51,860 bases of DNA from an uncultured Actinomycetes bacterium (GTDB taxonomy: Bacteria > Actinomycetota > Thermoleophilia > Miltoncostaeales > Miltoncostaeaceae): NCBI GenBank assembly GCA_937871165.1, contig CALMXK010000092.1, forward strand, positions 1-51,860, read 5' to 3'. The notes under the pieces are model-generated. The model ran no database searches, was not told the origin of the DNA, and was given only the letters and a program-made list of their open reading frames with translations. Numbering within the stretch: position 1 is the stretch's first letter; each line of letters opens with the position of its first letter. The position numbers and the translations under genes were made by a program. Below are positions 36,201-43,270 of the stretch, one piece after another.

Positions 36201-36639
36201 GCGAGCAGATGGTGCCCGACAGGCACCCCGACAGCACGATGATGCCTTCGCTGTAGCGCGACATGACCTCATGGTCGATGCGGGGGCGGCGATGGTAGCC
36301 GTCCAAGTATCCGGCGGAACACAACTTGATCAGGTTGTAGTAGCCGGTGGTGTTCTCGGCGAGCATCGTGAGGTGCGCGCGCTTCTCGCGCGGCGGACGC
36401 TGCGAGGCGTCGGGCACCACATAGGCCTCAAGCCCCACGATCGGCGTGATCCCGCGCTTCTTGGCCTCTTTGTAGAGCTCCACGGCGCCGCTCATGACGC
36501 CGTGGTCGGTCAGTGCGACAGCCGACTGGCCAAGTTCCTCGACCCGATCGAGCAGCTTGCCGATCTTGCAGGCGCCGTCCAGGATCGAGTAGTCCGAATG
36601 GACATGCAGATGCGCGAAATCAGTTGCCACTGCGCCCAC
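33205..36639 (-). CDS. dnaE: DNA polymerase III alpha subunit
   Basis: 1144 residues, the usual DnaE length. Main replicative polymerase. N-terminal PHP domain (1-280) begins FAHLHVHSDYSILDG; the HxHxH run is kept, as in DnaE proteins that proofread with the PHP domain, where E. coli has lost a ligand. Polymerase palm: GPGRGSAAGS (359-368) and catalytic PDIDTDF (400-406). Fingers, helix-hairpin-helix (RFGLSAVKGVG) and the OB domain (VTVGGIIGTTKAITNRRGD) follow. GTG 36639 or 36630 starts it. Confidence 0.97.
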   Translation of the reverse strand: MGAVATDFAHLHVHSDYSILDGACKIGKLLDRVEELGQSAVALTDHGVMSGAVELYKEAKKRGITPIVGLEAYVVPDASQRPPREKRAHLTMLAENTTGYYNLIKLCSAGYLDGYHRRPRIDHEVMSRYSEGIIVLSGCLSGTICSHLEHDNLDGARAELDTLCQIFGPEDVYLEMQDAGIESQARINVHLARLAADTGRTMVATGDAHYICHQDADAHEALLAIQTRDVLSNPNRFKFETKEFFIKSADEMLRSLPDYPDAIPNTMEIATRCSDLKLPLGEIRLPLFPVPEGETPTTYLERLCREGLDRRYRPGEWRADAEERLRFELDVIEEMGFSSYFLIVWDYIDWARNNGVAVGPGRGSAAGSLVAYALRITDLDPLEHDLLFERFLNPGRKSMPDIDTDFSVRGRDAVVRYVTEKYGSDAVARIGTFGKLLARAVVRDSGRVLGYTYGQVDRIAKMVPERPIGVKLEEALKPGGELATAYDTDEATKQIIETARPLEGLVRNEGVHAAGVVIAPGSVTDFLPVRIDDEGNVVTQVPDHDVEALGLLKMDFLGLRNLDVIEDCVRLVRDGLGYDIDIDSVTLDDEKTYRMLARGDALGVFQFESSGMRDALREVRPTVFDDLIALVALYRPGPMAFIPTYARNKRDPSKVTFDDDRLRPITGPTYGVAIYQEQLMAIARAIAGFSPSRADDLRKAVGKKDKDLMASLRDEFVNGCVENGTSKAVAETLWGLCEAAGDYSFNKSHAACYALLAYRTAYLKSTYPPHYMAALLSSVMDTKDRVPFYVSACNDMGLDVLPPDVNLSDSDFSVTGEREIRFGLSAVKGVGDSAVQAIVAARASGGPFTTIFDFCRRVDQTSVNKRALESLINGGAFDSTFGSRQGMLDALPHALGVAARARLDAASGQESLFGLLENTAPVDMDPPIGEVEMPKDDLLKAEKEALGLYVSDHPLKDCRRQLARAVTCPIGSLGERADREMVTVGGIIGTTKAITNRRGDQMMFLRLDDLQGGVEVVIVAQVLAEFRELLREDMLVTIQGRVDQKSESETKVVARTVARFIPESGGEEDRVIVRIDAGHFAERHLGDLTRIVSDHRGEARMIVEMATTDGPVRLRFGEDFRVDHQDSTLVASLKSLFGAGAVSA

Positions 36640-36861
36640 CGATGTCCCGTCGATCGCACGTCATTCGAATACGCAGGGTATCGGCCCCACCCGACGGCAG
36701 CAACGGCGCAGGGCGTGGCGCGCGTGCCGTCATGATCGCGGTGTTTGGACTTTGCAGAAACTTTTGCCGGGACGTTCAGGTGGAGGCGGTGACGGCCGAT
36801 AGGTGGGATGACGCGGCCACCCACTGTGACGGTCGTGCACTTCCCAACGAAGAGGGTCTGC

Positions 36862-37263
36862 GTGGACACGCTCCTGACAATCCTGAAGGACTTCCAGCCT
36901 GCAGGCATGGTCATCATTCTCGTCGCGGTGGCGTCGATCGTCTCGAACCGGCTGATGCCGCAGGCCGGCCCATGGGCGGCGCTTGTCGCAATCGCGGGCG
37001 TCGGCGCATTCGTCGGCAATCGCATCATGGGCATCGAGGCCCGCCCAGCGTGGCTCCTGCCGCTCGCCGCCGTCGGTGGATTGATCGCACTCGGCTCGGC
37101 AGCCCGCCTCGTTCGTGCAATTCGCGCGCAGGCCTACAACGACCACACGGTCGGCTACGTGTTCACCACGGCACTCGCGATCACCGCCATGTGGCTGTCG
37201 ATCGCGGTCATCAACTTCCAGGCCACCAACCAGACGGTGGTTGAGGCGATCACGACAAAGTAG
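36862..37263 (+). CDS. Small integral membrane protein, unknown function
   Basis: 133 residues from GTG 36862, with AGAGGG 5 nt before it; an ATG at 36808 in frame lacks a Shine-Dalgarno. Four hydrophobic helices: GMVIILVAVASIVS, WAALVAIAGVGAFVGN, LLPLAAVGGLIALGS and VFTTALAITAMWLSIAVIN. A short cytosolic or outer loop with RLVRAIRAQAYNDH joins helices 3 and 4. No family recognised. It is divergent from dnaE with 222 bp between, in which no gene is seen. Confidence 0.6.
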   Translation: MDTLLTILKDFQPAGMVIILVAVASIVSNRLMPQAGPWAALVAIAGVGAFVGNRIMGIEARPAWLLPLAAVGGLIALGSAARLVRAIRAQAYNDHTVGYVFTTALAITAMWLSIAVINFQATNQTVVEAITTK

Positions 37264-37271
37264 ATCGAGAC

Positions 37272-37922
37272 TCAGGTGACGGGTTCGGCGATGCGAGCGA
37301 GCATCACGCCCCAGTCACCTGCGAACGCGATCATCTGTGCATCCGCGGTCCAGGCGGCGCACGCCCCACCGGCGATGAATCGCAGCACGTGGCGATTGTC
37401 GGTGCGAAGCAAGACCAGGCCGAACAGGCGGCCGTACTTGATCGGCACGGCGGCCACCAAGCCTCCGGGCGCGGTCACTTCGCCGGGAACCGGCTGACCG
37501 ATCTCCGCGGGATGGGCGGGCGGCGGGATCGCGGCTGCAGGATCCGTCTCCGGATACTCGTGTGGACCGGGAACCAGGTCCGGCACCGAAAACCGTCGGA
37601 TGACACGCGTATGGATGCCGCGGAGCACCGTGTCGCCCTCGGCGAAATGCAACTCGCGCGCACCCTCGCGAAGCACGCTCACAAGTTCGATCTTCCCGGC
37701 GCCGGCAACCGGAATGCTGTTGTCCAGGCCGGGCTTGGGAAGCGGAACGTCGGGGGCGGTGTCGGTCAGCAGGCCGGCCGGCGTTGAGCGACGGCGCCCA
37801 CCGCGACCGATCAACTGCGAGCCTTGCGCCTCGCGAACGTACGAGACGATGGACCATGCGCCCGGATCGTCCCTGATCAGGTCCGGCCGCTGCTGCATCT
37901 GACGAATGCGATCGGTGCTCAC
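37272..37922 (-). CDS. Protein of unknown function, coupled to WD40-like protein
   Basis: 216 residues from GTG 37922, which overlaps the stop of the WD40-like gene as GTGA. No signal peptide or membrane helix. The N-terminal segment has WSIVSYVREAQGSQLIGRGG, the middle is rich in Pro/Gly, and the C-terminus alternates short strands (RLFGLVLLRTDNRHVLRFIA, TADAQMIAFAGDWGVMLARI), consistent with a beta-rich domain or a few propeller blades. Third gene of an argG-WD40-unknown transcription unit. No family recognised. Confidence 0.55.
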   Translation of the reverse strand: MSTDRIRQMQQRPDLIRDDPGAWSIVSYVREAQGSQLIGRGGRRRSTPAGLLTDTAPDVPLPKPGLDNSIPVAGAGKIELVSVLREGARELHFAEGDTVLRGIHTRVIRRFSVPDLVPGPHEYPETDPAAAIPPPAHPAEIGQPVPGEVTAPGGLVAAVPIKYGRLFGLVLLRTDNRHVLRFIAGGACAAWTADAQMIAFAGDWGVMLARIAEPVT

Positions 37923-38860
37923 GACGCCTCCCGTGGTGGTTCCATCCAGAGTGCCCCCCACTCACCGCCAACCAGCAGCCCGCGATCAGCCGGGTCGAAG
38001 GCGATGACATGCGCGCCGATGATGCGCCGAATGAATGCACCGTCGCTCGCCTGTGCGATCGCCGCAACCGGTGTGTCCCCGTCGACGTAGCCGAGTGAGA
38101 CGAGCGTGCCATCCGCGCTCACGGCCGCTCGACGAAGGCCGGGCGGCGCGGCCCATGTGGCGGTCACGGCCCCGGCGGTCGTATCCCAGACGCGGATCTG
38201 TCCGTCCTGGTGGGCGCTGACCGCGACCGGTGCCGCGTGCGCGGTGGAAAGCGAGGTGATCGGCGAGCCGGTTGTGACGGGTCCGATGGCGTCGCCGACC
38301 GCGATCAGCAGCGCTCCGTCATGGGTGTAGGCCAGCGCCGTTGCTGGTTCGGCGCGTGTCGGCGTGGCGTCCCCACCCGGCAGGTCCATCTCGACCACCC
38401 CACCGTCGCGGGACACCGCGACCCGACGGCCATCGGCGCGCACGGCGACCGGGCCGGCGCCGAGGTCGGCGACCAGATCGCCCATGCTCGGCAGCACCAC
38501 GGCACGCCAGCCGCTGTCGTCCAGAAGCAGCCCGGCGTTGGCCCCGCTCGCGCCGACCGCGCGTGACACGCCTGGCGGGCGGCGATCGAACAGTGTGGCC
38601 ATGTCCGGCATGCGCAAGGTGCGTGCGACGCCCGGAGCCGCGGTCAGCGCGATGGCGCCCTCGTTGGCGATGGTGGCCTCATGCGTGGCGAACGGCATGC
38701 CCCGCACGGGGCGAAGCACCACGTGCGCGTCGGCAGTGGGACCGTCGGGAGCAGGCGTGGAGGTCAGCCCGAGACCGCGCGCGCCGCCCGCCACCAAGGC
38801 CCACGGCCCGGGATCGGTGGGATCAACGCGCAGCATTTGCGGCGGGGCTGCGCGCCTCAC
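37919..38860 (-). CDS. WD40-like beta-propeller protein
   Basis: 313 residues. Repeating strand-rich blades: PVAVRADGRRVAVSRDGGVV, TALAYTHDGALLIAVGDAIG, PVAVSAHQDGQIRVWDTTAG (a clear WD-type blade ending), RRAAVSADGTLVSLGYVDGD, VIAFDPADRGLLVGGEWGAL. About five to seven blades fit this length, so it could form a single propeller used for protein binding. No signal peptide, so cytosolic. GTG 38860 overlaps the argG stop as GTGA and its own stop overlaps the next gene in the same way, so all three are translated together. Partner unknown. Confidence 0.65.
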   Translation of the reverse strand: MRRAAPPQMLRVDPTDPGPWALVAGGARGLGLTSTPAPDGPTADAHVVLRPVRGMPFATHEATIANEGAIALTAAPGVARTLRMPDMATLFDRRPPGVSRAVGASGANAGLLLDDSGWRAVVLPSMGDLVADLGAGPVAVRADGRRVAVSRDGGVVEMDLPGGDATPTRAEPATALAYTHDGALLIAVGDAIGPVTTGSPITSLSTAHAAPVAVSAHQDGQIRVWDTTAGAVTATWAAPPGLRRAAVSADGTLVSLGYVDGDTPVAAIAQASDGAFIRRIIGAHVIAFDPADRGLLVGGEWGALWMEPPREAS

Positions 38861-40119
38861 CGGTCGGTCTTCGCCTGACGAATCTGATGTGCCATACGCG
38901 ACTGAAGGCTAAACAGTTCGATGAAGCCAGGACTGGCGTTCTGCGAGAAGGTCGGATCGGCGTCGAATGTCGCCATGTTCTTGTCGTACAAGGCGTACGG
39001 CGAGGTGCGGGCGCGCACGACGGCGCTGCCCTTGTACAGGCGGATGGTCACCTCGCCCTCCACCATCGTGCTGGCGTTGGCGACGAACGCGTCGAGGTCG
39101 GTGCGAAGCGGCTCGTACCACAGCCCTTCGTAACACAGATCCGCCCACTGACTGTCGATGGACGCCTTGAAACGGCTCTGACGGCCGGTGAACACGAGCT
39201 TCTCGAGTTCCTTGTGGGCGTTCAGGATCACCTCGGCGGCCGGCACTTCGTAGATGTCGCGGACCTTCAGTCCCACCACGCGGTCCTCGACGTTGTCCAT
39301 GATGCCGACGCCGTTGCGGCAGGCGATGGCCGCGACGCGCTGGATCAGGTCGACCAGGCCGAGTTCCTCGCCGTTCAGCGAGACGGGCAGGCCGTCACGG
39401 AAGCCGAGGACGACGTCCTCGGGGGTGTCCGGCGCCTGGGTGGGCGGCGTGACGAGCTGGAAGACGTCGTCCGGCACGACGTTGGCCGGATCTTCGATCA
39501 CGCCACCTTCGCTGGAGCGGCCCCACAGGTTGTCGTCGAGCGAGTACGGCCGCGCCACGCTGCTTGAGACGGGGATCCCGTGCTCCTCGGCGTAGGCGAT
39601 CTCCTCGTCGCGACCCATCTGCCACTCGCGGATCGGCGCGATCACCTTGAGCTCGGGCGCGAGGGCCATCACGGTCGCCTCGATGCGGACCTGGTCGTTG
39701 CCCTTGCCGGTGCAGCCGTGGGCGATCGTGTCGGCGCCGTGGGCGCGTGCAGCCTCGACGGCCAGCTTGGCAAGCAGCGGACGGCCGAGCGCGGTGAACA
39801 GCGGATAGGTGCCCTGGTAGCGGGCGTTGGCGCGGATCGCCGGCCCGACGTAGTCGCGCACGAACTCTTCCTTGGCGTCAACCACCAGGCTCTCGACGGC
39901 GCCCAGGTTGATCGCCTTCTGGCGGATGGCCTCAAAGTCGTCCGTCGGCTGGCCGAGGTCGATGCAGAGTGCGACGACTTCCGCCTCGTACTCGTCCTGG
40001 ATCCATTTCAGCATGACGGACGTGTCGAGTCCGCCCGAGTAGAGCAGCACGCATCGGTGCACCTCATGCGGTTGCGCAAGGTAGCGGGCGATGGAGTTGT
40101 CTGGGGTGGACGCAGCCAC
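38857..40119 (-). CDS. argG: Argininosuccinate synthase
   Basis: 420 residues from GTG 40119, preceded by AGAGGA at 7 nt. Joins citrulline and aspartate with ATP in arginine synthesis. ATP-binding P-loop VLLYSGGLDTSVMLKW, then ALCIDLGQ, YPLFTALGRPLLAKLAVEAA, HGCTGKGNDQVRIE, and SVARPYSLDDNLWGRS are standard ArgG blocks. Other arg genes in the window are argB and argD at 43271-45336 on the opposite strand. It leads the unusual argG-WD40-unknown unit. Confidence 0.95.
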   Translation of the reverse strand: MAASTPDNSIARYLAQPHEVHRCVLLYSGGLDTSVMLKWIQDEYEAEVVALCIDLGQPTDDFEAIRQKAINLGAVESLVVDAKEEFVRDYVGPAIRANARYQGTYPLFTALGRPLLAKLAVEAARAHGADTIAHGCTGKGNDQVRIEATVMALAPELKVIAPIREWQMGRDEEIAYAEEHGIPVSSSVARPYSLDDNLWGRSSEGGVIEDPANVVPDDVFQLVTPPTQAPDTPEDVVLGFRDGLPVSLNGEELGLVDLIQRVAAIACRNGVGIMDNVEDRVVGLKVRDIYEVPAAEVILNAHKELEKLVFTGRQSRFKASIDSQWADLCYEGLWYEPLRTDLDAFVANASTMVEGEVTIRLYKGSAVVRARTSPYALYDKNMATFDADPTFSQNASPGFIELFSLQSRMAHQIRQAKTDR

Positions 40120-40296
40120 GAAGGATCCTCTCGGCGAAGTACTGAGAACTGTCGCAGTTTGGCGGCCACTTCCCACGCCCGCAAGGCGTCAGCACCACCG
40201 GGCGCGGTGGCCGGGTCGTCCGCCAGGGCGCCACAGGGTCGCCCGACACGTGCGAGCGGTGCTCAAGGTTCTTGGACCGCGACCCGATAAATCGGT

Positions 40297-40743
40297 ATGC
40301 GGCAGTTGTTGACCAACAACGGACCGGCAACCGGACTCGCGGGCCCCCCGTCCGTCGTCCTCGTACCGGCCTCGATCCCTTCCATTGGCATCGCCCGCGC
40401 CGCACTCCGCCTGGCGCTCGATGAGCATGACTGGGAGAACGATCCGGTGTTCCGTGTGCTGCTTGGCACCACCGAGGCGATCGCCAACGCGGTCGAGCAC
40501 GGATCGGAACGCGACGGACGGGTCGAGGTGACCTACCAGGTGACCGACGTGCAGTGCTACGTGCGGATCGTCGACGGCGGTTGCGGCACCCCCTGGCGCC
40601 CTCCAGTGGCGCCGAAGCCGCCCTCCATCCAGTCCGAGCGCGGCCGCGGCCTGGTGTTGATGACGAACCTGGCCCAGTCGGTTGAGGTTCGAAGCGCAGG
40701 CGTGGGCACCGAGGTGCGCATGAGCTTCACCCGCCACATCTGA
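40297..40743 (+). CDS. RsbW-like anti-sigma/serine kinase ATPase
   Basis: 148 residues, a stand-alone GHKL ATPase domain: N-box TTEAIANAVEHGSER, G1 VRIVDGGCGTPW, G2 SERGRGLVLMTNL. This is the RsbW/SpoIIAB size and motif set, used to bind sigma factors and phosphorylate anti-anti-sigma (STAS) proteins. No STAS protein or sigma factor is adjacent; the ECF sigma gene at 51138 is not of the type these proteins bind. It could also be an ATPase for another switch. GATAAAT just before the ATG may hold a leaderless -10. Divergent from argG, 177 bp apart. Confidence 0.85.
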   Translation: MRQLLTNNGPATGLAGPPSVVLVPASIPSIGIARAALRLALDEHDWENDPVFRVLLGTTEAIANAVEHGSERDGRVEVTYQVTDVQCYVRIVDGGCGTPWRPPVAPKPPSIQSERGRGLVLMTNLAQSVEVRSAGVGTEVRMSFTRHI

Positions 40744-40746
40744 CGC

Positions 40747-42405
40747 TCACCCCGCGCGGCGGCGCTCCCACTCCATCCCGGCCAGGTAGGTCTGGATGCC
40801 ACCGGCGAGTCCGCGAACCTGGGTGAACCCGCTCTGAGCGAGGATGCGTGTGGCGATGTGGCCGCGGATGCCAACAAGGCAGTAGATGAGGATCGGCCCG
40901 TCCGGCACCTCGTCCAGACGCGCGCGCAGCTCGTCGACGGGGATGTTGATGGCGCCCGGCAGTTGGCCCGTGGCGAACTCGTCGGCCGCGCGCACGTCGA
41001 TCGGGGTGGCACCGGCGTCGAGGTACGCCTGCGCCTCGTGCCACTGGATGGGGTTGTTGAGTCCCGTCTGGATGTTCTCGGCCACGAAGCCGAGCATGTT
41101 GATCGGGTCCTTGGCGGATCCGAACTGCGGCGCGTACGCGAGCTCCAGGTCGGCCAGGTCGGATGCGCGAAGACCTGACTTCATGGCCGTCGCGATGACG
41201 TCGATGCGCTTGTCGATCCCCTCCCCGCCGACACCCTGGGCACCGAGGATCTGCTCGGTCTCGGGGTCGAACAGCAGTTTGAGGGACATGTCCTGCGCCC
41301 CGGGGTAGTACCGGGCGTGCGACGCCGGATGGGTGTGCACCGCGCGGTACGGACGGCCCGTGGCGCGAAGACGCTTCTCGTTCCACCCGGTGGCTGCCGC
41401 CTGCAGGCGAAACACGCCGACGATCGCCGTGGCCTGCACCGGCTTGGACCGGACGTCACGGCCGACGATCACGTCGGCCACCAGCCGTCCGTGACGGTTA
41501 GCGACGTTGGCGAGCGGCACCATGGTCGGGGCACCGTCGATGGCGTCGATCTTTTGCACGGCGTCGCCGACCGCGAAGATGTTCGGGTCGCTCGTTCGCT
41601 GCTGGTCGTCGACGACGATGCCGCCGCGCTCGCCGATCGTGAGTCCGGCGCTCGCGGCGAGGCTCGCTTCGGGACGCACACCGATGCTCGCCACCACCAG
41701 GTCCGCCGACCGGGTCGAGCCGTCGGCGAGGGTCACGTCGCGGTCGCCGATCGCCACCACCTGGTTGTTGACCAGGACGGTGACCCCGTTGTCGACCACC
41801 TCGCGCTCGATCAGCATCGCCATCTCGGGGTCGAGTGGCGCGAGCAGCTGGTCGGCGAACTCCACGATGGTGACGTCGAGCCCGCGGTGGACGAGGTTCT
41901 CCGCGACTTCCAGACCGATGAAGCCGCCTCCGATGACGACGGCGGTGCGCATGCCGGGGTGGATCGCCGCGTTCAGCCGATCGGTGTCCTCCACCGTGCG
42001 CAGTGCGAGCGCACGCTCGCGGCCGGGTACGTCGGGCACGAACGGCGCCGCCCCGGTGCTGAGGATGAGGTGGTCGTACGGTTCGTCGAAGGTTCGCCCT
42101 GTGGCGTGGTCGATGACAGAGACCGTCTTGGCGTCCCGATCGATGGAGCGCACTTCGTGCCCCACCCGGACGTCGAGTGCAAAGCGATCGGCGAGCGACT
42201 GCGGAGTTTGGAGCAGCAGGTCGTCGCGCTCGGTGATGATGCCGCCGACGTAGTACGGCAGGCCGCAGTTGGCGAACGAGACGTAGCCGCTGCGTTCAAA
42301 GACGACGATGGACGCCTGTTCGTCCATTCGACGCAGCCTGGTGGCTGCGGACATGCCGCCGGCGACCCCACCGACGATGACGACTTTGCGCGCGTGCTGT
42401 TCCAT
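40747..42405 (-). CDS. CoA-disulfide reductase-rhodanese fusion (sulfur/persulfide handling)
   Basis: 552 residues from ATG 42405. FAD/NAD(P)H oxidoreductase with one active Cys: FAD-binding VVIVGGVAGGMSAATRLRRM, redox Cys47 in YVSFANCGLPYYVGG (the CoADR signature), NAD-binding AVVIGGGFIGLEVAENL, FAD contact IFAVGDAV. C-terminal rhodanese domain (about 460-552) with catalytic Cys509 in YCLVGIRGHIA. Such fusions reduce CoA disulfides, CoA persulfide or polysulfide. The start codon follows a perfect -10 by 6 nt, and a CsoR/CstR-type palindrome covers that -10, which agrees with induction by reactive sulfur. No regulator gene of that family is in the window. Confidence 0.93.
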   Translation of the reverse strand: MEQHARKVVIVGGVAGGMSAATRLRRMDEQASIVVFERSGYVSFANCGLPYYVGGIITERDDLLLQTPQSLADRFALDVRVGHEVRSIDRDAKTVSVIDHATGRTFDEPYDHLILSTGAAPFVPDVPGRERALALRTVEDTDRLNAAIHPGMRTAVVIGGGFIGLEVAENLVHRGLDVTIVEFADQLLAPLDPEMAMLIEREVVDNGVTVLVNNQVVAIGDRDVTLADGSTRSADLVVASIGVRPEASLAASAGLTIGERGGIVVDDQQRTSDPNIFAVGDAVQKIDAIDGAPTMVPLANVANRHGRLVADVIVGRDVRSKPVQATAIVGVFRLQAAATGWNEKRLRATGRPYRAVHTHPASHARYYPGAQDMSLKLLFDPETEQILGAQGVGGEGIDKRIDVIATAMKSGLRASDLADLELAYAPQFGSAKDPINMLGFVAENIQTGLNNPIQWHEAQAYLDAGATPIDVRAADEFATGQLPGAINIPVDELRARLDEVPDGPILIYCLVGIRGHIATRILAQSGFTQVRGLAGGIQTYLAGMEWERRRAG

Positions 42406-42411
42406 TCGGTC

Positions 42412-42432
42412 AGTATACCCCATTGGGTATAC
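42412..42432 (-). promoter_or_regulatory. CsoR/CstR-type operator over a leaderless -10
   Basis: GTATACCC-CATT-GGGTATAC (42413-42432) is a perfect 8-bp inverted repeat with a 4-bp centre, matching the GTATACCC...GGGTATAC form of operators bound by CsoR-family repressors such as CstR. On the minus strand TATACT (42417-42412) is a consensus -10, 6 nt before ATG 42405. A bound repressor would block RNA polymerase directly. No good -35 is seen. Confidence 0.75.
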
Positions 42433-42468
42433 GAGGCGCCAGAGCGCACGCGTTTTGGCCGAGGCGGC

Positions 42469-42507
42469 AGTTAACCGTTCTGGTGTCTGACACCAGAACG
42501 GTTAACT
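42469..42507. repeat. 39-bp palindromic repeat, copy 2
   Basis: Perfect 19-nt arms (42469-42487, 42489-42507) around a single T, identical to copy 1 at 9828 apart from the centre base, which makes it the reverse complement of that copy. A small palindrome CCTGCC-A-GGCAGG (42517-42529) lies between this and copy 3. Confidence 0.9.
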
Positions 42508-42548
42508 ACGAAGACCCCTGCCAGGCAGGCGCGCCCGCAATCGCCCCT

Positions 42549-42587
42549 ACTTAACCATTCTGGTGCCTGACACCAGAACGGTTGACT
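42549..42587. repeat. 39-bp palindromic repeat, copy 3 (degenerate)
   Basis: Same element 80 bp after copy 2 and in the same orientation. The left arm has three or more changes (ATTCTGGTGCC where copy 2 has GTTCTGGTGTC) and the right arm has one (GGTTGAC where copy 2 has GGTTAAC). The next bases (TACGAA) also agree with copy 2, which suggests local duplication. It lies 31 bp beyond the end of the YcxB-like gene and may act as its terminator. Confidence 0.85.
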
Positions 42588-42617
42588 ACGAAAACGCGCC
42601 GTCTGCAGGCAAAACGC

Positions 42618-43115
42618 CTACGCGTCGCTCGTCACCCGCGCCACCGAGGCCGTCAGAATTCCGGCTGCGTCCGGCGGAATCGCCGCCGTCGGGACGGGCA
42701 GCGAAACACCGTCAACCGTGTGGATCCACCAGAGCGTCCGGGTCTGGTGGATCGACGCGATGTGATCCCATGGGACCTCCTGGGAACCAAGCGCGTTGCT
42801 CATGGTCACACCTGCGTCGCCAACACGCACGCTGATCTCGCGCGGCTCCGGCAGCGCACCGAACTGGGCGCGCATCGCCTTCACCACGTCCCGTGCCGGC
42901 TTTTGCGCCTTGACCAGATACGGCACGACAATCACCATTCCGATGCCCGCAGCCATGGCCACCAGCGGTTGCCTCGCGACAAGGGACGCACCCACAACGG
43001 CGGCAAGCGCACCGAGGATGATGTTCAGCTTCCGAAGGGCCGGCGTCATCTGCGACTTGGCGACCTTGCCGATGAACGATCGATCGGCGTTGTACGTGAA
43101 TGTGGATTCGGTCAT
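42618..43115 (-). CDS. YcxB-like membrane protein
   Basis: 165 residues from ATG 43115. Two close hydrophobic helices in the N-terminal half (LNIILGALAAVVGASLVA and LVAMAAGIGMVIVVPYLV), then a soluble PH-like C-terminal domain with ISVRVGDAGVTMSNALGSQE, VPWDHIASIHQTRTLWWIHT and GVSLPVPTAAIP. This is the layout of YcxB-family proteins, whose function is unknown. A TAGGGT -10 stands 6 nt before the ATG (leaderless). Divergent from argB. Confidence 0.7.
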   Translation of the reverse strand: MTESTFTYNADRSFIGKVAKSQMTPALRKLNIILGALAAVVGASLVARQPLVAMAAGIGMVIVVPYLVKAQKPARDVVKAMRAQFGALPEPREISVRVGDAGVTMSNALGSQEVPWDHIASIHQTRTLWWIHTVDGVSLPVPTAAIPPDAAGILTASVARVTSDA

Positions 43116-43121
43116 CCACAC

Positions 43122-43127
43122 ACCCTA
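43122..43127 (-). promoter_or_regulatory. Leaderless -10 of the YcxB-like gene
   Basis: TAGGGT on the minus strand ends 6 nt before ATG 43115. No Shine-Dalgarno is present in that gap. Confidence 0.45.
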
Positions 43128-43270
43128 ACGAGCCCGCTCCCTCATCCGCACCGTGCCCGTCCGGCGGCTGGCCGAATACCAAGCGACACCCCTCACGCGC
43201 CATGCATGACACTGCGTTGGCATGGCGAATTTCGGTACGGTTGGTGGTCGAGATCGAGGAAGGAATCACC

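Noticed and set aside
40297-40743. RsbW-like protein as anti-sigma factor for the ECF sigma gene at 51138
   Set aside because: RsbW-type proteins act on SigB/SigF-type sigma factors and STAS partners, and the ECF gene has its own overlapping downstream partner.
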